Assembly (NCBI GenBank): GCA_910586455.1
Contig: CAJUHX010000022.1
Coordinates: 1-16,780 of the forward strand
Direction: 5' to 3'
Origin: an uncultured Muribaculaceae bacterium
GTDB taxonomy: Bacteria; Bacteroidota; Bacteroidia; Bacteroidales; Muribaculaceae
DNA: 16,780 bases
The position numbers and the translations under genes were made by a program. The notes under the pieces were generated by a model that was given only the letters and a program-made list of their open reading frames with translations, did not search any database and was not told the DNA's origin. Shown one piece after another: positions 1 through 6,275 of this stretch; the first letter of the stretch is position 1; every line of letters begins with the position of its first letter.

Positions 1-798
1 CAGTCTGAGAGTTCAACGAAATAAGAGGCGGTTTCAATCCACGCACCCACGTGGGGTGCGACACGCAAAAGAGCAAAACATTCCCGATTACAAAGGTTTC
101 AATCCACGCACCCACGTGGGGTGCGACTCCAAATGCTGTTAGATTATTTCCCCGAACAAGTTGTTTCAATCCACGCACCCACGTGGGGTGCGACCCGACA
201 GCCTCAACTACGAGCAGGGCAGACCATGGAGTTTCAATCCACGCACCCACGTGGGGTGCGACCCATAGCCGCGCTCATTGCAATAGGCGCATACTTCTGG
301 TTTCAATCCACGCACCCACGTGGGGTGCGACTGGGATGATTTCACCGACATAATGACGGTAAAGGTTTCAATCCACGCACCCACGTGGGGTGCGACCGCT
401 GGGTTTTGTGCCCTTTGCGACTGGAGAGGGAGTTTCAATCCACGCACCCACGTGGGGTGCGACAGTTCGGCTCTGTATTCGGGGCGGCGAGCATTGAGTT
501 TCAATCCACGCACCCACGTGGGGTGCGACATGTCAATGTATACCGCGTAGATGTTGAGGGCATGTTTCAATCCACGCACCCACGTGGGGTGCGACACGCG
601 AACCCCGATGTAGCCAAGACAGCGCAATCGTGGTTTCAATCCACGCACCCACGTGGGGTGCGACGTTCGACTGCTTTTGTGCCAAAGATTTGTGCCATTT
701 GTTTCAATCCACGCACCCACGTGGGGTGCGACTCACTACCAATCTTTCTATTGAGCAGCTCAAAGAGTTTCAATCCACGCACCCACGTGGGGTGCGAC
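1..798 (-). CRISPR. Type I-C CRISPR array, 12 repeats visible, continues past the left edge
   Basis: Twelve identical 32-nt repeats start at 31, 96, 163, 231, 300, 365, 432, 498, 564, 633, 701 and 767. They enclose eleven full spacers of 33-37 nt; bases 1-30 are part of a twelfth. On the minus strand each repeat ends in ATTGAAAC, as type I-C repeats do. It can fold as a 7-bp stem (CGCACCC with GGGTGCG) around the loop CACGT, the form Cas5c cuts. The array is therefore transcribed on the minus strand, away from cas2, so 733-766 is the leader-proximal and probably newest spacer. No repeat is degenerate, so the distal end is not in the window. No spacer obviously matches the rest of the window by eye. 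Targets cannot be named without a search. Confidence 0.98.
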
Positions 799-820
799 AG
801 TCTGTGTGAGAATATGTTGA

Positions 821-846
821 AAATCAGCCTGTGAACAGGCTGATTT
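821..846. repeat. Perfect 12-bp inverted repeat in the CRISPR leader
   Basis: AAATCAGCCTGT at 821-832 is followed by GA and then by its exact reverse complement at 835-846. It starts 22 nt from the first repeat. In RNA it would form a stable hairpin with a very small loop. Neither strand has a long U tract after it, so it is not a clear terminator. Confidence 0.9.
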
Positions 847-966
847 CGCGAAGTAATTCTGTTTTCATTAAGTGATATTCAATACACAGGTTTATTGATG
901 ATAAAACGCTGTAACAGACGGTTCGCGAACAACCCGCGATTTCTGACGGATATTCAGGTTCGCGAA
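845..966. repeat. Three copies of the palindrome TTCGCGAA in the leader
   Basis: The 8-bp palindrome TTCGCGAA occurs at 845-852, 922-929 and 959-966. The last two share the longer form GGTTCGCGAA, and the middle copy extends to a 10-bp palindrome. The third copy abuts the cas2 stop codon and the first touches the leader hairpin. They look like binding sites for a dimeric protein, but no such protein is identified here. Confidence 0.85.
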
Positions 967-1260
967 TCAGATGATTAGTGGGCCGTCTATATCATATGAC
1001 GTTTCTTTACCCAGTTTTATTGTGTGGGTCGATGATTTATTTATCCGATAAATCCGTATTGAATCGATTGTAGGGTCGATAATTGTTTCCAGTGTTTGCT
1101 GGAGCATTATGAATTCAGCTTCGTTCAGCTCACATTCAAATACTGAATTCTGAACCCGCCGGCCTTTGTTGCAGCAGGCTTTGGCTACACGGCGGAGTCG
1201 ACGAGCACCATCTCCATTTTCGTCCTGCAGGTTGATGTCGTATGTAACAAGTAATCGCAT
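967..1260 (-). CDS. cas2: CRISPR-associated endoribonuclease/integrase subunit Cas2
   Basis: Cas2 forms the central dimer of the Cas1-Cas2 complex that inserts new spacers at the leader end of the array. The 97-residue length is normal for the family. The N terminus has the first ferredoxin-like strand, ending in the conserved aspartate (LLVTYD, Asp8), followed by a basic helix (RRLRRVAKAC) and the core stretch GRRVQNSVFECEL typical of I-C Cas2. It starts 10 nt after the cas1 stop and is the last cas gene before the leader, so it probably shares the cas transcript. One TTCGCGAA palindrome directly abuts its stop codon. Family assignment is secure. Whether Asp8 has nuclease activity is not known, and such activity is not needed for spacer integration in systems studied. 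Confidence 0.97.
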   Translation of the reverse strand: MRLLVTYDINLQDENGDGARRLRRVAKACCNKGRRVQNSVFECELNEAEFIMLQQTLETIIDPTIDSIRIYRINKSSTHTIKLGKETSYDIDGPLII

Positions 1261-1270
1261 ATAGTTGTGT

Positions 1271-2287
1271 TTATCTGAATATGAATACAGGGTACTTTTC
1301 GATATCGCCTCTGAAATACCGGGCCAGCATCATGGCCTGGATATGCGGCAGCAGACCTATCGCTACCTTCTCTTTCAAAAACGGGTGCATGATTGTTTCG
1401 CGTTTGCGATCCTGCCATGCGGCAATAAATTTGCGCCGTGCATCGTCGGTCATGCGCACTCCGCCGTTGTCGGTAAAGTCGCGGGCTGTGATTTGCCTGC
1501 GGTTTATCAGCGAAAGGACAAAACGGTCGCAAAGATAGGCTCTGAATTCTTCCATTATGTCGAGAGCAAGTGATGCCCGTCCCGGACGGAGTTTATGGAA
1601 TACACCAATATATGGGTCAAGACCGGTGCCCTCAAGAGCTGAACTGATTTCATTAGCCAAAAGTGTATAAGCAAACGAAAGCATGGCGTTGAACGGATCC
1701 TTTGGCGGCCGGCGGTTGCGCTCGCTGAAGTCAAAGTCCTTTTTCTGTTGGGTGAGCAGGTTTTTCAGCACGCCGAAATATATGTGCGCAGCCTGGCCTT
1801 CGATGCCCAGCAGTTCTTCACCGGTCAAGGCTCCGATACATTTGTTCTTTATGTGGTATAGTTGCTTTATGGCAAAGTCTACGTCGGGGTTGTTGCCGTA
1901 GTCGCGGGTAAAGCGAGTCAGAACTGTACGCGAATTGAAAATCTTGGCGGCAATCATCAGGCGTGCGAGTGTCAGTTTCTTTTCAGGCTCGCCGTCAATC
2001 AGGTGTTGTCTGTGGCGGAGGTATATATTGCCGCGTGTAGGACTCTGCAATCTGCCTATAAACTGTCCTTTGGGTGTCATAAAAGCCAGGCCCACTCCGT
2101 TGTCGCCACAAAGTTTCATTACTCCTGGAGTGGCACCCATGTAAGAGAAGCATACGATGTTCTCAATGTTGATAATCGGAATCCTGAAGCGTTCTTCCTG
2201 CTTTACGCTCACAACTATATTTTCGCCGTCTTTGGTGAGATAGGCTTCAGGCGTGGTTACATAAAGGGTGTTGAGCAGTTTTTTCAT
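1271..2287 (-). CDS. cas1: CRISPR-associated integrase Cas1 (type I-C)
   Basis: Cas1 is the metal-dependent integrase that joins prespacers into the array, acting with Cas2 and, in this subtype, Cas4. The 338-residue protein has the N-terminal beta domain up to about residue 85 and the helical catalytic domain after it. The expected metal ligands are visible: Glu163 in LLGIEGQAAHIYF, His231 in GVFHKLRPGR, and the acidic group Asp243/Glu246/Glu247 in ALDIMEEFR. The start codon overlaps the cas4 stop by 4 nt (ATGA), which suggests translational coupling and fits the joint work of Cas4 and Cas1 in I-C adaptation. Length and motifs are complete, so the gene looks intact. Confidence 0.98.
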   Translation of the reverse strand: MKKLLNTLYVTTPEAYLTKDGENIVVSVKQEERFRIPIINIENIVCFSYMGATPGVMKLCGDNGVGLAFMTPKGQFIGRLQSPTRGNIYLRHRQHLIDGEPEKKLTLARLMIAAKIFNSRTVLTRFTRDYGNNPDVDFAIKQLYHIKNKCIGALTGEELLGIEGQAAHIYFGVLKNLLTQQKKDFDFSERNRRPPKDPFNAMLSFAYTLLANEISSALEGTGLDPYIGVFHKLRPGRASLALDIMEEFRAYLCDRFVLSLINRRQITARDFTDNGGVRMTDDARRKFIAAWQDRKRETIMHPFLKEKVAIGLLPHIQAMMLARYFRGDIEKYPVFIFR

Positions 2288-2946
2288 GTATCAAGGATTT
2301 TAAGGTAGTCGCTAAGCCATTGTCCGGAAACGACCTCAGGGTTGCAGCAGTCATACAGCGAACAATTTCTGCATTTGGGGCCATACTCGGGCGGCGGGAT
2401 TACAGCCTGCGAATAGAGGCGGTGCATATTTGCGCAGACATCCGCCACTTCGTGTCGCAGCGCGGAGCTGAACTCTACTTCCAGCCGCTTGTGTGTGGCC
2501 GCGTAATACATTGCACCCCGGGGAATTCTGATGCCGTGTTTTTCTTCAAGACACATGGCCTGGGCGGTAAGTTGCAGAATGTCGCAGTTGTCGTTCTTTG
2601 GCCTTCCGTGTTTGTATTCCACGGGGTAAGGCAGCCAGCGACCCGGAAAGCGGCTGACAGTGATTGAATTATCAGGGTCTTCGGCAGCTATCAGCTCCAC
2701 AACATCGCTTATGCCCGTGATGCCCAGGCGGTACGACACAAGCGGAACCGCGCGGAGAGCCGGTGACTCTCCGCTGCGGATCCTATGTTCGGGATTATCG
2801 GCGTTGCGGTGAAGGTAGTTTCCTTCAATGGTCAGCCGATTCTCAGTCCATTGCATGTCGATGTGTATGAGGGCCCACTGCCGCCGGCAGAACCTGAAGT
2901 GCTGTATGCCCGAAAGGAACAGCAAATCGTCGTCGGTGTATGCCAC
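2284..2946 (-). CDS. cas4: CRISPR-associated exonuclease Cas4
   Basis: Cas4 is an iron-sulfur, RecB-like nuclease that trims prespacers next to the PAM before Cas1-Cas2 integrates them. The protein has 220 residues. The four cluster cysteines are visible: Cys20 in FRFCRRQW, and a C-terminal group at Cys192, Cys195 and Cys200 or Cys201. RecB-type catalytic residues fit His46, Asp81 (GISDVVEL), Glu110 and Lys112 (PVEYKHGR), followed by the QxxxY-like helix (QLTAQAMCLEEKHG). The start is a GTG placed directly after the cas7c TAA and in the same frame. The conserved Cas4 N terminus (LLFLSGIQHFRFC) begins only a few residues later, so no downstream start is plausible. Its stop overlaps the cas1 start by 4 nt. 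Confidence 0.96.
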   Translation of the reverse strand: MAYTDDDLLFLSGIQHFRFCRRQWALIHIDMQWTENRLTIEGNYLHRNADNPEHRIRSGESPALRAVPLVSYRLGITGISDVVELIAAEDPDNSITVSRFPGRWLPYPVEYKHGRPKNDNCDILQLTAQAMCLEEKHGIRIPRGAMYYAATHKRLEVEFSSALRHEVADVCANMHRLYSQAVIPPPEYGPKCRNCSLYDCCNPEVVSGQWLSDYLKILDT

Positions 2947-3810
2947 TTAAAGTATTTCTTCGACGGTTACACCGGAAGGCAGACCGGAGGCATCAATTTC
3001 CACCTTGTAATCGCTGAAGGCACGTGCGGCGCCATCGGTGGTGCGGCTGATTTTCACCAGGTCGAACAGGCGGTCGGCCGGCGCGTTACCCAGTTTGCTG
3101 TCGTGGCGGAATACAATCAGCTTTTTAGCTGCCATCAGGCCTCGGGCTGCCGAGCGGTCGATGTCGAACATGTTTTTAAGAGCCTCGAGGGTCAAGGCAA
3201 GGTCTTCGCTGTCGAAGCCGGTCTGTTCGGCAAGAGCTGCTGATATAAAACCGTGTGCCACATACAGACCGTAGGGAATAGTGGCTTTACGACCCATGGT
3301 GCGGTTGTCGCCGCCCTGCTTTTCCTGCTCTTTTTCTGTGGCTACAGCCATGCGGGTAATGGTGTGTTCGGTGGTAAAGACCGGCTCTACCGAGCGTGCG
3401 AAGGTCAGTTGCAGCGGGCCGCGTACCTGCCCTGCGTTCTTACCGGTACTCATCACAGCGCCGAAAGTGCGTACATCGTAATAGGTATCGCACATAGCTT
3501 TGCGTGCGGCAGCTACTTTGTCTGCGGCCGACTTGGCTTTTTCTACTTCCGGAGTATCATATGCCTTGTCGATAAGGTTGTTCAGTACAGCTTTTTCACG
3601 AATAAAGATGTCGTAGCCCGGCTGACCGTCTTTGGCCAGCTGTACATAGTTGCGGATTTTGCGCTTAAGGCATACGTCGGTCACGAGGCCTTTGCCGGTT
3701 TCAACATCGGTGCGGGGCAGATTGCCTCCGTCGGGGTCGCCGTTTGGGTTGCCGTCCTGTACATCAAAAATGTAAACGAAGTCGATACGTCCTTTGATTG
3801 CTTCTTTCAT
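2947..3810 (-). CDS. cas7c: Type I-C Cascade backbone protein Cas7c (Csd2)
   Basis: Cas7c polymerises along the crRNA spacer and forms the backbone of the I-C surveillance complex. The 287-residue length is usual. The N terminus RIDFVYIFDVQDGNPNGDPD is the hallmark of the Csd2/Csh2 group and belongs to the RRM-like core. Later conserved stretches include TFGAVMSTGKNAGQVRGPLQ and the basic ATIPYGLYVAHGFISA. It follows cas8c by 22 nt, and its TAA is followed without a gap by the cas4 GTG. The position between cas8c and cas4 is the standard I-C order. Nothing is missing or broken. Confidence 0.97.
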   Translation of the reverse strand: MKEAIKGRIDFVYIFDVQDGNPNGDPDGGNLPRTDVETGKGLVTDVCLKRKIRNYVQLAKDGQPGYDIFIREKAVLNNLIDKAYDTPEVEKAKSAADKVAAARKAMCDTYYDVRTFGAVMSTGKNAGQVRGPLQLTFARSVEPVFTTEHTITRMAVATEKEQEKQGGDNRTMGRKATIPYGLYVAHGFISAALAEQTGFDSEDLALTLEALKNMFDIDRSAARGLMAAKKLIVFRHDSKLGNAPADRLFDLVKISRTTDGAARAFSDYKVEIDASGLPSGVTVEEIL

Positions 3811-3832
3811 TGTATTTGGTTTTTATAGTTTG

Positions 3833-4192
3833 TTATTCTTCTGATTTATTGCTCTTGGGAGTATAGAAATCCTGCATCTGCTGATAGTAGCCCAGGAAGA
3901 AGCGGCTCTGGTCTTCGAGGCGCAGCAGTGTGGGCATTGCGTCGTCGAACTTATCGAGAATTTCCTGTATTAATTTCTCGTAGTGGATTCGCGAACCTTC
4001 GGAGAGTTTTTCGCGGTGGTGGTTCGACAGTTTCAGTATGGTGGGGAAGATGGCGGCAGGTGTGGCGCCGGCAGAGTTCATATATCGCTCACGGATGGTA
4101 TGAATATTGTTGGCCTGCTGCTGGATTTTGTCGACTACGGCAAAGAGCCGGCCGCATAGGTATCCCGGATTTGTGTTTTCAGCGTTTAGCAT
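3833..4192 (-). CDS. cas11c: Probable internally translated small subunit Cas11c (C-terminal part of cas8c)
   Basis: In published work on type I-C, the small subunit Cas11c is made from a start codon inside cas8c, in the same frame. Here an ATG at 4190-4192 (Met458 of Cas8c) would give 119 residues, close to the length I recall for that subunit. The product begins MLNAENTNPGYLCGRLFAV and is predicted to be mostly helical. The 40 or so bases before this ATG are A-rich on the coding strand and encode an unusual run (LNRNTNNQIPITQ), unlike the rest of the gene. Bacteroidota start regions are typically A-rich and lack Shine-Dalgarno sites, so this stretch looks like an initiation region within coding sequence. 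An alternative in-frame ATG 17 codons upstream would give 136 residues. The start is inferred. Confidence 0.6.
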   Translation of the reverse strand: MLNAENTNPGYLCGRLFAVVDKIQQQANNIHTIRERYMNSAGATPAAIFPTILKLSNHHREKLSEGSRIHYEKLIQEILDKFDDAMPTLLRLEDQSRFFLGYYQQMQDFYTPKSNKSEE

Positions 4193-5563
4193 TTGGGTTA
4201 TTGGTATTTGGTTGTTTGTATTTCTGTTGAGATATGCTTTCATAATGGCCGCGCGGGTGCGTGTCAGTGGTTTGGAGGCCCGCAGGCGGTTGATGCAGCC
4301 CGAAAGCATGGTCATTGGGTAGGGCGTGCCGGAGAATATACTTTTTGCTATCTGCTCCGGCATCTTGGTTTTGCAGTCTGATACTTTTTCTTCCGATATG
4401 CAGGCTGACACCATGTTGTACAGTCCGGCGTACGGCTTGTCGTCGTCGCCATGGTTGTCAGCAATATCCATGTCATCGAAATGCCGAAGTATGTGGACTG
4501 CAAAATCCTTTACCGACATTTCGGCCCAGTAAGATACAGCTATACGGGCCGAGTTCGGTGCCAGTCCGAGGATATAGAAACTGTCGTTGCCGGCTGATTT
4601 CAGTCTGCCTGAATATATGGCATTGAAAATATCTCTGATTTGGTTCACACCGGTGTCGGGCGACAGGTCGCGCGAGCCGAACAGGGCCATCAGGCCCAGG
4701 TCAAGGGCCAATTCAGTGTCCTTGTCCTTGCAGGTCGACCAGAATAGAAAAGTTCGGTTGGCCAACAGAAATTTGTTTCGACGTGAACCAAGGAGATATT
4801 TCAGCGCCGATGAATATTTGAATTCGGCTTCAGGTGAAATCGGAGCATTGTAGCATTGCGACTTGCCGTAGGAGTCGTAGCCTTGCGATGTCTGGAAAGC
4901 TACAATCTTGGCTGTCGCCTGACTCCCCGGAATCATCGTTGATGCTGTTAGTTCAACAGGTCGGCATTTCTTGCCTGTTATAAGGCATATGGCCTCAGAG
5001 GCTTCGGAATCCGGCGTTTCGTCGTTGTTGTCCAGATTGATAAGCTGCGATTTCTCGGCAATTATCTCGGTGTCACCGTTTAAGCGGAAAGCCATATTCA
5101 TGGCAGAACTCGATTTGACTTCGTTCCATAGCGTGTCGGCTTCCATTGCCGTCCGGTCCGATTCCGGTTTAAGATAACTGCCGTAGAATGCAGTAAGAGC
5201 TTTCAGTTCGGTATTGTCGGGCAAGGCTTCGGCGGCGGCAAAAATCTTGTCGGCGAATGCCTGCAGCTTATCTACTTGGGCATTGGCACGCTTCGAGGCT
5301 TTGCCTTCATCTTTCAGCCCCAGTACATAGGTGCCGTTATCGTAAAGATAGTTGGCCTTCACTCCCGAGGAGCGTACCACGGCGCGCCGGACATTGAACT
5401 GCTGGCCACGTTTTTTCTTGGCGTCGCGCAAATCCTCGAAGCGTACGAACCGGCCCTCGCTGTCAATCACAATTACGAAATGAATCTCCTTAAGCTCAGT
5501 GCCGAAGCCCGGCATGGAGTCTTTCTTCAGATCGTAATAATCACATAATGCGTTCAGTATCAT
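3833..5563 (-). CDS. cas8c: Type I-C Cascade large subunit Cas8c (Csd1)
   Basis: Cas8c is the large subunit of the I-C complex, which recognises the PAM and helps open target DNA. The 576-residue length and the N terminus (MILNALCDYYDLKK, then MPGFGTELKEIHFVIVID) are typical of Csd1. The middle carries ICLITGKKCRPVEL, FQTSQGYDSYGKSQCYNAPI and TFLFWSTCKD, all features of the family. The C-terminal 119 or so residues are helical and correspond to the small subunit, which in studied I-C systems is also made separately from an internal start. A candidate for that start lies at 4190-4192. The ATG overlaps the cas5c stop by 4 nt, suggesting coupled translation of the two subunits. Confidence 0.97.
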   Translation of the reverse strand: MILNALCDYYDLKKDSMPGFGTELKEIHFVIVIDSEGRFVRFEDLRDAKKKRGQQFNVRRAVVRSSGVKANYLYDNGTYVLGLKDEGKASKRANAQVDKLQAFADKIFAAAEALPDNTELKALTAFYGSYLKPESDRTAMEADTLWNEVKSSSAMNMAFRLNGDTEIIAEKSQLINLDNNDETPDSEASEAICLITGKKCRPVELTASTMIPGSQATAKIVAFQTSQGYDSYGKSQCYNAPISPEAEFKYSSALKYLLGSRRNKFLLANRTFLFWSTCKDKDTELALDLGLMALFGSRDLSPDTGVNQIRDIFNAIYSGRLKSAGNDSFYILGLAPNSARIAVSYWAEMSVKDFAVHILRHFDDMDIADNHGDDDKPYAGLYNMVSACISEEKVSDCKTKMPEQIAKSIFSGTPYPMTMLSGCINRLRASKPLTRTRAAIMKAYLNRNTNNQIPITQMLNAENTNPGYLCGRLFAVVDKIQQQANNIHTIRERYMNSAGATPAAIFPTILKLSNHHREKLSEGSRIHYEKLIQEILDKFDDAMPTLLRLEDQSRFFLGYYQQMQDFYTPKSNKSEE

Positions 5564-6261
5564 CGCAACACCTCCTCACTGTCGCGTTCGGGCACGACTA
5601 TTACACCGTTGTTCATCACGGCATGAAAGAACATGGCCTGCGGAGCCTGGGCCGAGCGGTCGAATTCCATGTCGTAAAGCATGTAGTTGAGGTCGCGGCT
5701 CTCGGCAATGGGTGCTTTAAGGTCAGGCGCATTAGGGTCGGGAATGTAGCGGTACGCCAAAGCGAATTCGCGGCAGCCTAAGTATGGCTGTGTAAAACAT
5801 TGGCCGTTAGCTGCACGCCGCTCGAACATAGCCTGATATTTACCCGGATTCTCCGAGCGCTTTTCATCTTCGGTTCTGGGGCGAGAGTCGTCCCGGCGGC
5901 GGTCTTTGGGCGGGATATACACCATTCTGGCGTAGATACGGTAATGAACGTCTTTAAGCAACAGCGAATTTCGCTGTTGCCGCTTGTCCTCGATGTAGAT
6001 TGGGGGCGAAAGCTTCTTTCCCTGAGCCACCGCTCCGACCTCGTTGCGCCGAATACTGTCCCACTTTATGGGGTTCAGCACCTTGATACGGGTAATCTGC
6101 CATCGGATGGCCGGTTTCCAGAATATGGCCTCGAATATGGCGCGGGCGGCGGAGGGTGTGATTACATCGTAGCTCACACGCTCAACTTTCATCTCCGGCC
6201 GCGTAAAGCATGCCAGAGGGCCCCACACTTCAAGGCAATATTCTTTGTCGTAGAATTCCAT
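5560..6261 (-). CDS. cas5c: Type I-C pre-crRNA endonuclease and Cascade subunit Cas5c (Cas5d)
   Basis: In type I-C, which has no Cas6, Cas5c cuts the pre-crRNA at the base of the repeat stem and then stays in the complex holding the 5' handle. The 233-residue protein starts MEFYDKEYCLEVWGPLACFT, the normal Cas5d N terminus. It has the helix TPSAARAIFEAIFWKP, the stretch LLLKDVHYRIYA (residues about 101-111, the basic/histidine region expected near the nuclease site) and the conserved QPYLGCREFALAY. I cannot align catalytic residues one by one. The start at 6261 is chosen over an upstream in-frame ATG at 6375, because the upstream residues would overlap cas3 by 100 nt and do not match the family. 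It begins 14 nt after the cas3 stop and overlaps cas8c by 4 nt. Confidence 0.95.
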   Translation of the reverse strand: MEFYDKEYCLEVWGPLACFTRPEMKVERVSYDVITPSAARAIFEAIFWKPAIRWQITRIKVLNPIKWDSIRRNEVGAVAQGKKLSPPIYIEDKRQQRNSLLLKDVHYRIYARMVYIPPKDRRRDDSRPRTEDEKRSENPGKYQAMFERRAANGQCFTQPYLGCREFALAYRYIPDPNAPDLKAPIAESRDLNYMLYDMEFDRSAQAPQAMFFHAVMNNGVIVVPERDSEEVLR

Positions 6262-6275
6262 TTTATGCGGTTTTA

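Larger units (their letters stand above)
799..966 (-). promoter_or_regulatory. CRISPR leader
   Basis: This 168-nt non-coding stretch lies between the cas2 stop and the first repeat, which is where the leader of a minus-strand I-C array belongs. It should hold the promoter of the array and the signals that direct Cas1-Cas2 to insert new spacers next to the first repeat. Visible contents are three copies of TTCGCGAA, a perfect 12-bp inverted repeat at 821-846, and a direct repeat GATATTCA at 874-881 and 949-956. The best minus-strand promoter guess is a weak -7 element TTACTTCG at 849-856, with an ATTG about 23 nt upstream. That match is poor and I do not rely on it. No open frame here looks coding. 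Confidence 0.85.

Noticed and set aside
51..834. Several open frames with repeated peptide units running through 51-834 on both strands.
   Set aside because: They are translations of the 32-nt CRISPR repeats and spacers. The repeated peptides come from the repeat DNA, not from a real repeat protein.
2284..2287. Four-base overlaps cas4/cas1 and cas5c/cas8c as signs of gene fusion or frameshift.
   Set aside because: ATGA overlaps are ordinary translational coupling in operons, and all four proteins are full length.
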